A stretch of 64,000 bases of DNA, taken from contig NZ_CAJXIV010000004.1 of NCBI RefSeq assembly GCF_913054185.1, positions 23,363-87,362 of the forward strand, given 5' to 3'. The notes under the pieces were generated by a model that saw only the letters and a program-made list of their open reading frames with translations, had not been told where the DNA came from and ran no database searches. This document shows, piece by piece, positions 15,561 to 23,984 of this stretch. Position 1 is the stretch's first letter; each line of letters opens with the position of its first letter. This stretch comes from an uncultured Shimia sp. (lineage in GTDB: Bacteria > Pseudomonadota > Alphaproteobacteria > Rhodobacterales > Rhodobacteraceae). A program made the position numbers and the translations under genes.

Positions 15561-16613
15561 ATGTTCACGGAACTGCAGGAGTACGAGCGGTCTGCGTCGG
15601 GCGAGATGGCGTTGCCGAAAGCGATGCCGGGGTTTTGCGCGCCGGTTCTAAGACGGTTGGACTATGTCTTTGTTGGGCGTCCTGCCTGTGTGCCTGCGAT
15701 TGTGATTGCAGGCGGTGTTCTCAAGGATGGCACACCAGTGTCAGGCGCGGGGGATCTGGTTGAGAACGCCTTGGTGCGACTGGCCGGCGAGGCGGCGGAG
15801 CAAATTGGGCTGCGCGCATTTGTCGGCGGATTGTCGGATCAGGCGCCTGTTCTGGCGCACGATTTCAGTGAGCAGGTGGAAGTATCGGTGGCGCGGGCGG
15901 TTTTGCCCAAGTCAGAGGCGGAGACTGCTGGGTTTTCGGAAGGCTTAGCCGCGCACACAGACGTCGATGCGGCGCAAAGGCACGGCGTGTTGGAGCTTTT
16001 TGAACGGGACGCGGCGACGCATTGGTGGGCCGGGGCAACAGAGGCTGTGGAACTGTTGGGCATTGAGGCGCTTGTGGCTCAGGTTCTGGGGGGCAGGATT
16101 GGACGACAGACGCGGGTGTTGGATGTGACCTGTGACACCGGGGTGCCGGTGGCTCTGGCCGCGTCGTTTGATGCACGTGGCGGCGGATTTTGTTTTGGCG
16201 CAGCTGCAGGCATGCATTTACAAGAAGCAGTGGTGTCCGCGTTGCGCGAACTGGGGGCGGCGGAATTTGGGCATCAGTTGGAAGCTTCTCGGGGCGCCTT
16301 GCCCGAGTCCAAAGGATCAAATCTGACCGTCAACACACTGACATTGGACAAGTTTAAAGCTGCATTTGTGACGCAGAAAGCTGCGCTTGGGGGGCAGGTT
16401 GAAATGCGGGGTGTGATCACGAACGAGGCGTGGGGCGCGGTTTGTGCCAAAAGCGCCATAAGTATTGTCGATCTGGGTTGTGTTGAAGCGCATTTTCGGG
16501 CCATCAAAGCAGTGAGTGCCACGTTGCAGACTGGGCGGGAAACACATGTAAGCCCACGGCTTCAGATGGCACTTCTGGAAAAAAGACGATGGACGCAGGG
16601 GCCTCTTTACTAA
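15561..16613 (+). CDS. YcaO-domain protein
   Basis: A 350-residue protein. The YcaO ATP-binding signature is clear: GFSEGLAAHTDVDAA at 124-138, then HGVLELFERDAATHWW at 141-156 (Glu145, Glu148, Arg149), and later GAAAGMHLQEAVVSALREL at 213-231. YcaO enzymes phosphorylate peptide backbones to form azolines, thioamides or amidines in RiPPs, and a few modify ribosomal proteins or other substrates. The ERDAATHWW style matches the azole/thioamide group. It lacks a PxPxP end and an E1-like partner domain, and no partner gene is nearby. Its stop overlaps the SARP start (TAATG). AGGA precedes the ATG. Confidence 0.78.
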   Translation: MFTELQEYERSASGEMALPKAMPGFCAPVLRRLDYVFVGRPACVPAIVIAGGVLKDGTPVSGAGDLVENALVRLAGEAAEQIGLRAFVGGLSDQAPVLAHDFSEQVEVSVARAVLPKSEAETAGFSEGLAAHTDVDAAQRHGVLELFERDAATHWWAGATEAVELLGIEALVAQVLGGRIGRQTRVLDVTCDTGVPVALAASFDARGGGFCFGAAAGMHLQEAVVSALRELGAAEFGHQLEASRGALPESKGSNLTVNTLTLDKFKAAFVTQKAALGGQVEMRGVITNEAWGAVCAKSAISIVDLGCVEAHFRAIKAVSATLQTGRETHVSPRLQMALLEKRRWTQGPLY

Positions 16614-18640
16614 TGGAGCAGGACCAAACCAGTTTTGAGGCGCCGGACAAGCCATCGGAGCGGCTTCAGATCGACGTGATCGGCGGGTTTCAGGCCCGGT
16701 GTGATGGCGGGCGTGTTGAGATCAAAAAGAAGAAAGCGGCGGCGATTTTGGTGCTGCTGTCGCTGTCACCTGATCTGCGCATGACGCGGGAAAAACTGCG
16801 CGGTGTGCTGTGGCCGGACAGCTCCGAGACAGCGGCGCAGACCAGCTTGCGCAACGCAGTTTGGGCCCTAAAAGCAGCGTTGAATGACGCGGGGTTTGAC
16901 GGGATCTCCAGCGATCGCAGTGATGTGTGGTTGGCGGAGAAGCGGGTTGACGTGGATCTGGATGTGCTGCTCGACGCGGCGGAGCACGGTGACATGGCGC
17001 CGATTTTGCGGGTGGATCCGCAAAAGTTGGCGCGGTTTGATCGTGATCAGGTTGAAATCAACGACATGTTTTCTGTGCGAGTGACAGACTCGGTTCAACA
17101 TGTTTGTGGGTTGATGCGGCACCGCCTAAATGCGGCGGCAGATGCGGCTGGCACGCCAGAAGAGCAGCTCGCCATCCTGCAGTTTGTCGCAAGCATGGAC
17201 ACGGCCGATGAGGGTGCGGCGCGGCGGTTGATCAAAGCGTATTGGCAGAGTGGCCAAATGGCCAATGCGTTGACTGTGTATCAGTCGCTGTGGAGCCTGC
17301 TCGATCAGGAGTATGGCGAAGAGCCGTCTGAGGAAACCCAGCAACTGGTGGTCGAGATTAAGTCGCCGGCAAGTGCGCCGGTGCCCAAGACCTTGCGCCC
17401 GGTGATTGTTGTGGCCCAGCCGAGCTATGGCCATTTGTCAGCGGAGCGGGCGGGTGAGGCCGAAGCGCTGCGTCAAGCGCTCTGTGCCAACCTCTCTAGG
17501 TTCCGTGAGTGGCAGATTTTTGATGCAGCTTTGATGGCCTCTAACGCGCAGGTAGGAGAACCAGGCGCGGCGAGTTACTCATTGGTGCTACAGCCGCAGC
17601 TCCGTGGTGACAGCTTGGCCTGTCGCGCGGTTCTGTCCGACCGCAGTTCTGGTGAGTTGTTGTGGTCTGAGGCGCTGAGCGACGCGGGGCAGATGACGTT
17701 GGCCGAAGGGCCGGGGGCGGCAGAGCGGTTGGCGGTGGCGTTAAACCTGCATCTGTCGGCCTTCAAGGGACCGCTGATTGCCACCAACAAAACCGCACCA
17801 AGCGCGTATGAGCGTTGGGTTGAGGCGCAGGGGCATATTCTGCAGTTTACTCTGGACGGATGGAAGACCGCCGAAGGGTTGCTTGACGCACTGATCCGAG
17901 ATTACCCGGAGTTCAGTCGGGCGTATTCCAGCCGCGCGTCGATTGAAAACATGCGGCAGATTTCCTTTCCGGGGCTGTATAGTTCGCCGAATTTACATGT
18001 CGAAGGGCTGCGACTGGCGCGACGGGCGATTGAACTGGACCCAATGGACAGTCGGGGGCAGCTGGCCATGGGCTGGTCCGCTGCGATGTCACGGCAGTTT
18101 GAGCAGGCAGAATTGGCCTTTGATCTGGCGTTTCAGTACAATGAAAATGACCCTTGGACGATGACGTCCTCTGCTGTGGGGCTGGCCTTTTGTGATCAGC
18201 TTGAGGCCTCAAATCGGTTGCTGGATCTGCTGTTCAAACTGAACTTCCGATTGCAGCCGTCCCACTGGAGCTACGTGGCGGCTTCGCGGTTTATGGCGGG
18301 GGATTATGAGGGCTGCATTGCTGCGTCTGAGAAATCGGACGAGATTTCCCATGACGTGCCTGCGTGGCATGCGTCAGCGCTGGGATTGGTCGGGCGCTTG
18401 CCTGAGGCGGCTTCGGTGGCGCGGCGGTTTGAAAGCATTGCGCGGGCCAATTGGGTCGCAGAAGGGCCGCCGGAGCGGGCCGAAATCACACGCTGGTTGG
18501 TGTCTGGCTTCCCGATCCGCAATCGCAAAGTCTGGCTTGCGCTGCGGGACGGGTTGCGATTGGCGGATATGCCGGTGCCAGATTTGATTCAAAGCGACAA
18601 AATTGCGCTTGGATATCAATTAGATCCCGGCAAATCCTAA
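16613..18640 (+). CDS. SARP/AfsR-type transcriptional regulator with C-terminal TPR-like region
   Basis: About 675 residues. Residues 20-110 form an OmpR-like winged helix (LQIDVIGGFQARCDGG, MTREKLRGVLWPDSS, SLRNAVWALKAALND), and residues 115-250 look like the BTAD helical domain (ARRLIKAYWQSGQMANALTVY). After a linker with an adenylate-cyclase-like beta module, residues 400-600 carry TPR-like helices (GLRLARRAIELDPMDSRGQ). SARP proteins usually activate secondary-metabolite or toxin clusters. No ATPase motif is seen. The ATG at 16613 overlaps the YcaO stop (TAATG); an alternative ATG is at 16589. It is probably the local activator of the cluster (inference). Confidence 0.78.
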   Translation: MEQDQTSFEAPDKPSERLQIDVIGGFQARCDGGRVEIKKKKAAAILVLLSLSPDLRMTREKLRGVLWPDSSETAAQTSLRNAVWALKAALNDAGFDGISSDRSDVWLAEKRVDVDLDVLLDAAEHGDMAPILRVDPQKLARFDRDQVEINDMFSVRVTDSVQHVCGLMRHRLNAAADAAGTPEEQLAILQFVASMDTADEGAARRLIKAYWQSGQMANALTVYQSLWSLLDQEYGEEPSEETQQLVVEIKSPASAPVPKTLRPVIVVAQPSYGHLSAERAGEAEALRQALCANLSRFREWQIFDAALMASNAQVGEPGAASYSLVLQPQLRGDSLACRAVLSDRSSGELLWSEALSDAGQMTLAEGPGAAERLAVALNLHLSAFKGPLIATNKTAPSAYERWVEAQGHILQFTLDGWKTAEGLLDALIRDYPEFSRAYSSRASIENMRQISFPGLYSSPNLHVEGLRLARRAIELDPMDSRGQLAMGWSAAMSRQFEQAELAFDLAFQYNENDPWTMTSSAVGLAFCDQLEASNRLLDLLFKLNFRLQPSHWSYVAASRFMAGDYEGCIAASEKSDEISHDVPAWHASALGLVGRLPEAASVARRFESIARANWVAEGPPERAEITRWLVSGFPIRNRKVWLALRDGLRLADMPVPDLIQSDKIALGYQLDPGKS

Positions 18641-18655
18641 ACCATTTTTTTGCGG

Positions 18656-19027
18656 TTAGACGCACTTGCGCAGTGCGTAATCCGCGATGCGTTTGGAGCG
18701 GAAATTGTGCTCTTCCTCCGATGGAGTGACCAGCGTTGCATCATAGGCTTCGTCGTAAAAATCCGGCAGCGTGTAAGGGCTGGGTGGTGGCAGGTCGAGG
18801 TCGTCTGGATGTGGCAGCATGATGCTCACCACTTTCTGATCCGGCGCGTTGAAGATTTTAAGTGGATCTTCGCTGGCAAATTCCTCGGCTAGTTCTGCAA
18901 CATTGCTGGGCACTTGATCGCGAAAGTCACCGACCGTTTGCGGCACAGTGTCCGCTTCGCGCGCCCATCCTTGCAGGATTTCGCCCATTTTCAGGTAGTT
19001 TTTGATTTTGATTTCATAGGGATCCAT
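18656..19027 (-). CDS. Unassigned 123-residue protein of the peroxidase unit
   Basis: A small acidic protein, unrecognised. The N terminus (MDPYEIKIKNYLKMGEILQGW) looks helical. The middle is proline-rich (HPDDLDLPPPSPYTLPDF), and the C terminus is ALRKCV with the only cysteine two residues from the end. It follows the peroxidase gene by 30 bases on the same strand with AGGAGG close to its start, so the two are co-transcribed. It may be a partner of the peroxidase or a substrate of the neighbouring YcaO/protease pair; neither is shown by the sequence. Confidence 0.6.
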   Translation of the reverse strand: MDPYEIKIKNYLKMGEILQGWAREADTVPQTVGDFRDQVPSNVAELAEEFASEDPLKIFNAPDQKVVSIMLPHPDDLDLPPPSPYTLPDFYDEAYDATLVTPSEEEHNFRSKRIADYALRKCV

Positions 19028-19057
19028 TGTTCGTCCTCCTTGTTTGAACAGTGTTTT

Positions 19058-20635
19058 TCAGGTGATGGGGGTGGTCGCGACCAGCGTGGGCATGTCGCGA
19101 ATTGGCGTGCTGCCATAGGCGGCAGTTTCGAGGGCCTGGGCGATCTGCGCGTCCGTGTCGGATGGCGTGTCATCCTCAAAGACCGGGGCAAAGGCCGCGC
19201 CAAGGATGAGGCCGCCAAGCGGGCCGTAGGTGGCACCGTTGTTTCCATCGATTTGCGCTTCCAAGGCAAGGAACGTAACCAGCGGCAGGTTGGCGGTTAT
19301 GGTCGCTTTGTCTGCATCTGACATGGGTGGTTTGTGGCCTGGGCGCACGGCAGCCTCAAGGGCGGCCATGCCGGTTGTGGCGATCCGGTCGTAGTGGGTT
19401 GCGGCGTCAAACGGTGCCGTGAGGCCCTGCGCGGTCAGAGCATCAGCTGCGGATTGGATCAGGTCTTGCACGCGTCCCAAGCCAACCCATTTTTCGCGCA
19501 ACAGATCGCGCATTGCGGTGCCCGCGGGGTAGTGGTCTTTGGTGGGCTTGCCCGCGGTGGCAATGGTCATGCCATCTGCGGCGTGTGGTCCAAAACGAAT
19601 GGCCCAGTTGAAATTGTCCGGCAGCTGCGCGCCAGTCGCGGTGAAGAACAGATCCCAGTCGATCTTCCAGTCAATTGGCGTGGGCACCATGCCCGGTTCA
19701 TGCAGCGAGGAATGGTTGATGATCTTACGCAGATCAACTTCGCCAAGGATATGATCGCCGACGCCATTGTTCAGCATGTACTCGGGGCGCACCATGCTGT
19801 GCGCCATGCGGGCAATGCCATAAGCGAACAGGTCGTTTGTTTGTGAAGGTGTACGGCCAAGCGGTTGCAGATCGGGGGTGGCGTCAAACAATGCCAGGAT
19901 GTCCGCAGCCATGATGCGCGGCAGCAGGTCGTGGCGCAGAATGCGGCGGTAGAGGCGCGCCGTGGCCAGCCGCGCCACGCGTGCGCGATGATGCGGTGGA
20001 ATCGGGTCTCCGGTGCCGGGCATTGGAGTGGTCGCTGCTTGCGCCACAAGCATGTTGTAAACCGCATGAAAAAACGCAGTGAGTTGGGCGAGGATATTGT
20101 TGTCATCGTTGCGCGAGTCGGGGATCAGCACGTCGGTAAAAGGCCCATCTGCATCCGGCCCATCGGCGCTGTAGCGATTGCGGGGCAGGTCCGCTGACGG
20201 GGACAAACGGTCATCTGACATGCGACCAGCTGGGCGGAATTTGCCCAAGCGCAACCGATGGGTACCGTCTTGAGGTTTCATGTCAAAGGCGTGTGGGCAC
20301 ACAACAGGGCCGCCGCCAAACAGAGTTTCCAGCGCGAGCTTTTCCTGGCGCAGGTTTTGGGACCGCCCGCCGATATCGTCATAGGCACGGGGCACCAGCG
20401 AACTGAACACCAGATCATGACCAGCAAGTTGGAACAGGTAGGAATAGCCGGCGGGCACGCCGAGGTGGCTGCCGTTTGGTTGGTTGAGGAAGCCTTTGGC
20501 GGTGTTGGTGGAACTGTTGTTGTTGTTGAGCAAAGTCGCCAGATAGACCGTCATCTCTTCGGTGAGAGGTGACGGTTGTGATGGTCCACCGGTTGCGGCG
20601 AAGACATCGTCGATTTCGAGGTCACGGTGCGACAT
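19058..20635 (-). CDS. Animal-type haem peroxidase
   Basis: A 525-residue member of the peroxidase-cyclooxygenase superfamily. Key residues are visible: distal QLAGHDLVFS (His73, Asp74), the arginine block IPDSRNDDNN (Arg175) followed by QLTAFFHAVYNML, and proximal RMAHSMVRPEYM (His279). No signal peptide is seen; the protein begins MSHRDLEIDD. Bacterial members oxidise halides, phenols or lipids, and some modify peptides. It leads a unit with the 123-residue gene and converges on the SARP gene. The C-terminal 130 residues are predicted helical and unassigned. Confidence 0.85.
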   Translation of the reverse strand: MSHRDLEIDDVFAATGGPSQPSPLTEEMTVYLATLLNNNNSSTNTAKGFLNQPNGSHLGVPAGYSYLFQLAGHDLVFSSLVPRAYDDIGGRSQNLRQEKLALETLFGGGPVVCPHAFDMKPQDGTHRLRLGKFRPAGRMSDDRLSPSADLPRNRYSADGPDADGPFTDVLIPDSRNDDNNILAQLTAFFHAVYNMLVAQAATTPMPGTGDPIPPHHRARVARLATARLYRRILRHDLLPRIMAADILALFDATPDLQPLGRTPSQTNDLFAYGIARMAHSMVRPEYMLNNGVGDHILGEVDLRKIINHSSLHEPGMVPTPIDWKIDWDLFFTATGAQLPDNFNWAIRFGPHAADGMTIATAGKPTKDHYPAGTAMRDLLREKWVGLGRVQDLIQSAADALTAQGLTAPFDAATHYDRIATTGMAALEAAVRPGHKPPMSDADKATITANLPLVTFLALEAQIDGNNGATYGPLGGLILGAAFAPVFEDDTPSDTDAQIAQALETAAYGSTPIRDMPTLVATTPIT

Positions 20636-21017
20636 GGCTCAGTCCTTTTGGTTGCTGAGACCACTTTATCGGGAATTTCGAATTTGAGACAAAATCAATC
20701 AAACTCGCGCAAACACGCGTATTTACGAAGAAAATAAGGGGAAAATTGGCTGGATTGTGTCACATGTGATGCGGAGAAATTAGCGGAATCACGATTTGTT
20801 AACGGCCAGAGGACTCAAGATGAGTGCATTGTGACTGGTGTTTTTAACAGGGCGACTGGACACCATTTGCACGAAAATACTTGGAGAGACGCGCAAAAGC
20901 GCGGAATCTGTTTCCATTTTTGGGGTAATGTTGGCGTTTTCTCACCTTTGTTTCCGGGTGTGGGGCGCACCAATGCAGAACCCTTTGCGTAGCGTGTTGC
21001 GGCGGTGCAGCCCTTGT
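20636..21017. other. 382-base intergenic region upstream of the peroxidase
   Basis: No convincing gene was found on either strand. It is clearly poorer in G+C than its neighbours in the first half. It holds a possible minus-strand promoter (TTGTCT, 16 bases, GATAAA; 20665-20692) and a perfect palindrome TCACATGTGA at 20760-20769. No tRNA-His fragment or other att-like repeat is present. Confidence 0.5.
20665..20692 (-). promoter_or_regulatory. Candidate promoter of the peroxidase unit
   Basis: TTGTCT and GATAAA with a 16-base spacer on the minus strand, about 30-57 bases before the start codon. The TTGTCTCAAA context recurs before the protease gene (15435-15444) and the export lipoprotein gene. 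Confidence 0.4.
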
Positions 21018-21341
21018 TTATTCGCTCACAGATGCCCCAAACGCCTCAGGAGACAGAACCACTTCTTGGCGCAACGCGCCGGTGATGCGATCGTGAATCA
21101 AGATGCGGTTGTCATCGGTGACAACGGCCACCCAACCGTCCCCCATGGTCACTGCCTGGGCGGTCACACCGTCTTGCAAAGCGAAGTTTTCTGGTAAGAT
21201 GGGACCATCATCACGGAAGCGCATGACAATCAGCGCAACCACGGTTACAAGCCCGACCATCATCACCACCGTCAGCCCTGTCACCAGCAGGCGCAGGAAG
21301 CGCAGGTTGGCAGGTTCAATTGGTTCCGGAGACTCATCCAT
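21018..21341 (-). CDS. DUF6476 family membrane protein
   Basis: A 107-residue protein I recognise as DUF6476, a small Rhodobacteraceae family without known function. A short acidic N terminus (MDESPEPIEPANLRFL) precedes one transmembrane span (LLVTGLTVVMMVGLVTVVAL). A periplasmic-type beta domain with VTMGDGWVAVVTDDNRILI follows. Its ATG (21341-21339) overlaps the ATG of the divergent rluD-like gene within a single CATG. Confidence 0.8.
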   Translation of the reverse strand: MDESPEPIEPANLRFLRLLVTGLTVVMMVGLVTVVALIVMRFRDDGPILPENFALQDGVTAQAVTMGDGWVAVVTDDNRILIHDRITGALRQEVVLSPEAFGASVSE

Positions 21342-22368
21342 GGCAGAGGCCCTTGTAGAATTTGTGATTGCGGACAATCCGCCCAAGCGTCTTGATAAGG
21401 CGCTTTCGCGGGATGTGCCAGTGGAAGCGAGCTTGAGCCGCACCCGGCTGGCAAAGTTGATTGCAGGTGGCAGCGTGACGTTGGATGGCTCGGTGGTGAA
21501 CGACCCCAAACACAAGGTGGCTGGCGGTGAAGCGGTTGCGATCACTGTGCCGCTTGCCGAAGACAGTCACATTGGGCCAGAAGACATCCCGCTGGATGTG
21601 ATCTGGGAAGATGACGATCTGATTGTGATTAATAAGCCCGCCGGCATGGTGGTGCATCCGGCACCGGGCACGCCTAATGGAACGCTTGTAAATGCGCTCT
21701 TGCATCACTGTGGGGATACTCTGTCTGGCGTGGGTGGCATGAAGCGGCCCGGGATTGTGCACCGGATCGACAAAGAGACCAGTGGCTTGTTGGTTGTCGC
21801 GAAGACCGATGCAGCCCACCAAGGGTTGGCGGCGCAGTTTGAGGCCCACACGGTGGAGCGCTACTACCGCGCGGTGTGTTACGGGGTGCCGGATGCCAAT
21901 GACCCAAGGCTGCGCGGGGTGCGGGGGGTGAATTTCGAGCCGGGCAACATCATGAAAGTCACAACCCATCTGGCGCGGCATAAAACGGATCGACAGAGAC
22001 AGGCGGTGTTGTTTGAAGGCGGACGGCATGCGGTGACCCGTGTGCGGATTGTGGAGCCGCTTGGTGACCCGGCCGTGGCCTGCTTGGTGGAATGCTGGCT
22101 GGAAACTGGACGCACGCATCAAATTCGCGTGCATATGACCCATGCAGGGCACGGCTTGATTGGCGATCCGGTTTACGGCGGGCGGCGCAAGCTGGCTGAG
22201 AAAGCCATTGGCCCCAAAGGGGTGATGGCAGCAAAGTCTTTTGAGCGGCAAGCATTGCACGCTGCGGTATTGGGCTTTGAGCATCCGGTGACAGGCGAAG
22301 ATTTGCGGTTTGAAGCGCCTTTGCCAGAAGATATGGCGGAGTTGATCGCTGATCTGGGCGGGGCGTGA
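21340..22368 (+). CDS. rluD: RluD-type 23S rRNA pseudouridine synthase (RluA family)
   Basis: A 342-residue enzyme. An S4 RNA-binding domain comes first (RLDKALSRD, LSRTRLAKLIAGGSVTLDG), then the catalytic motif GIVHRIDKETSGLLVVAKTD with the active aspartate, and later LETGRTHQIRVHMTHAGHG. RluD modifies helix 69 of 23S rRNA. The RluA family has several paralogues, so RluD is the likeliest but not the only option. The start ATG at 21340 overlaps the divergent DUF6476 start. A strong hairpin follows the stop. Confidence 0.87.
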   Translation: MAEALVEFVIADNPPKRLDKALSRDVPVEASLSRTRLAKLIAGGSVTLDGSVVNDPKHKVAGGEAVAITVPLAEDSHIGPEDIPLDVIWEDDDLIVINKPAGMVVHPAPGTPNGTLVNALLHHCGDTLSGVGGMKRPGIVHRIDKETSGLLVVAKTDAAHQGLAAQFEAHTVERYYRAVCYGVPDANDPRLRGVRGVNFEPGNIMKVTTHLARHKTDRQRQAVLFEGGRHAVTRVRIVEPLGDPAVACLVECWLETGRTHQIRVHMTHAGHGLIGDPVYGGRRKLAEKAIGPKGVMAAKSFERQALHAAVLGFEHPVTGEDLRFEAPLPEDMAELIADLGGA

Positions 22369-22392
22369 ATAGGAAATTTCACGCCATAAGAA

Positions 22393-22440
22393 TGACTTGG
22401 CGATCTCACTTTCCCTGAGATGCCAAGTCACGTGATTTTT
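22393..22440 (+). terminator. Intrinsic terminator of rluD
   Basis: TGACTTGGC-G-ATCTCA and TGAGAT-GCCAAGTCA form a 15-bp stem with one bulged G and a CTTTCCC loop. ATTTTT follows four bases after it. It stands between convergent rluD and the NTF2-like gene. Confidence 0.75.
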
Positions 22441-22837
22441 ATGTGTTGAGCGGCACGACGTTGGTTACGGTTTCGCGAAAGAAATCGACTTGGCCGTCGG
22501 CCTCATGGGAAATGATGTAGGTGATGCTGTTGCAAAGGCAGTTGCGCACACCATAGAAAAACTCCTGTTCAAATGTGGTCATAACCCAGCCAGATTGATC
22601 CAGTGCGGTGCTCTCGATTCGTTTGGCCTTGGTGCCCTGTGGAAACACCTCCGTGGCGAGGCGCTGCAGGATTGGCCCCATCGCATCAAGGCCTTGGCCA
22701 GATTGCCAGCTGACATCCTCGTCGTCCTGAAAGTGATCGATGCGAAAATCTATGTCAGCGGACATATGGGCCAACAGTGTCGCGTCACCTGCGGCAAATT
22801 TTCGAAGCAGGGTTTCGATGGCGGTTGGCGTGGTCAT
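22439..22837 (-). CDS. SnoaL/NTF2-like protein
   Basis: A 132-residue protein with the cone-shaped NTF2-like fold: ETLLRKFAAGDATLLAHM, DIDFRIDHFQDDEDVSW, and the strand run TFEQEFFYGV ending VDFFRETVTNVVPLN. Family members are small-molecule isomerases, hydrolases or binding proteins. GGAGAT stands 6 bases before the ATG at 22837. It is divergent from a LysR regulator that probably controls it (99-bp gap). Ligand unknown. Confidence 0.75.
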   Translation of the reverse strand: MTTPTAIETLLRKFAAGDATLLAHMSADIDFRIDHFQDDEDVSWQSGQGLDAMGPILQRLATEVFPQGTKAKRIESTALDQSGWVMTTFEQEFFYGVRNCLCNSITYIISHEADGQVDFFRETVTNVVPLNT

Positions 22838-22936
22838 TTTGGATCTCCGTATATGCGTGTCATTGCAAATGGAAATCGCAGAGTCCTGTGCTATAAACAA
22901 TTCAGGCAATGTTTATGCTAAATATAGGTAACAACT

Positions 22937-23764
22937 ATGATTGAGCTGACTCCTTTGACCTATTTCAAAAGCGCGTTTGAGACCGGTTCATTCAGCGGTG
23001 CGGCCCGGGCAAATGGTGTGCGTCAACCAACGGTATCCACTGCCATTCAAAAGCTCGAAGAGGCGCTTGGTGGCGCGGTGTTCCTCAGGGAACGGCGTGG
23101 ATTGGTGGCCACTGAACTGGGCAAAAACCTCTACGATGAGATTTCGGACCCGGTTCGAAAGCTCACTGGCGTGACAGAGCGTATGCGCGCCAAGCCTCGC
23201 AAAAACCTGCGGATATACTGCCAGCCGGACGTTCTGGTTGCCCCCTTTGCACCCGTGTTCCGCAGCTTGCGTCAAGACGCTCCTGAATTGGTTCTGAATT
23301 TTTGCGACGGTGCAGATGATGCTGATATTGGGCTTGTTTCCGAGCTGTGTTGTCCCTCGGGTCATTCTTTCGATATGCTGCGCGAAGAGGTTTATGGCGT
23401 GGCGGTGGCTTGTGATCGGGCCTTAGCAAAGGCGCAGTCTTTGGGGCTGTCAGATATTGCCGGGGAACCGCGGATCGATAGGCCGTATTGCCCGCAAGCC
23501 AACCGGTTGCAGGGCATGGAAGCCGATGTTGATGTTGCGCCAGCGCAGGCAATCAATGATCAGCAAGTTCTTGATTTGGTCGCGGCCGGACTGGGCATTG
23601 CGTTTGTGCCCTTGTCCCACAGCGAGGCCCATAAGGGGGTTGTGGTGCAGCGTCTCCGGCAGGCACCTGAAATTCGACGCACCGTGGGTGTCTCCGCCCG
23701 AAAAACCGCTTTTGCACAGGATATTGCCAACCGGTTTGTCGCTCTTTTCAACCAAAATCAGTAG
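22937..23764 (+). CDS. LysR-family transcriptional regulator
   Basis: A 275-residue regulator. The winged helix is TYFKSAFETGSFSGAARANG followed by VSTAIQKLEEALGGAVFLRE. The ligand domain begins near residue 90 (KNLRIYCQPDVLVAPFAPVF) and is shortish for the family. Divergence from the NTF2-like gene fits the usual LysR arrangement with the target next door. The effector cannot be read from the sequence. An AT-rich stretch just before the ATG may hold the shared promoter and binding site. Confidence 0.87.
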   Translation: MIELTPLTYFKSAFETGSFSGAARANGVRQPTVSTAIQKLEEALGGAVFLRERRGLVATELGKNLYDEISDPVRKLTGVTERMRAKPRKNLRIYCQPDVLVAPFAPVFRSLRQDAPELVLNFCDGADDADIGLVSELCCPSGHSFDMLREEVYGVAVACDRALAKAQSLGLSDIAGEPRIDRPYCPQANRLQGMEADVDVAPAQAINDQQVLDLVAAGLGIAFVPLSHSEAHKGVVVQRLRQAPEIRRTVGVSARKTAFAQDIANRFVALFNQNQ

Positions 23765-23891
23765 CACATGCGCAAGGGAGGCAGACCTTTGCGGTTGCAA
23801 CATTGCGCACTTGCCCGTGAGGTAAGGCGGCAGCCATGGCATTGGCTTGGAAAAAACCTTACTCTGGGAGTCAGAAATTTGCGCGTGCTGG

Positions 23892-23919
23892 TTGAAACCT
23901 TCTGTGAGCGTCCTACATT
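23892..23919 (+). promoter_or_regulatory. Candidate rpoH promoter
   Basis: TTGAAA and TACATT with a 16-base spacer, about 66-93 bases before the rpoH ATG. It fits a sigma70-type promoter. GTTGAAA with CTACATT is also compatible with an alphaproteobacterial sigma32 promoter, which would allow autoregulation. Confidence 0.4.
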
Positions 23920-23984
23920 GATGTTAACAACATAAACATACGCCCAAGACAATCAGCGTAAGACAGACAAGGGAGGCATTCGCC

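Noticed and set aside
13077..20900. Genomic island inserted at tRNA-His
   Set aside because: The unusual cluster lies just past the tRNA, but no integrase and no repeat of the tRNA 3' end were found up to 21 kb.
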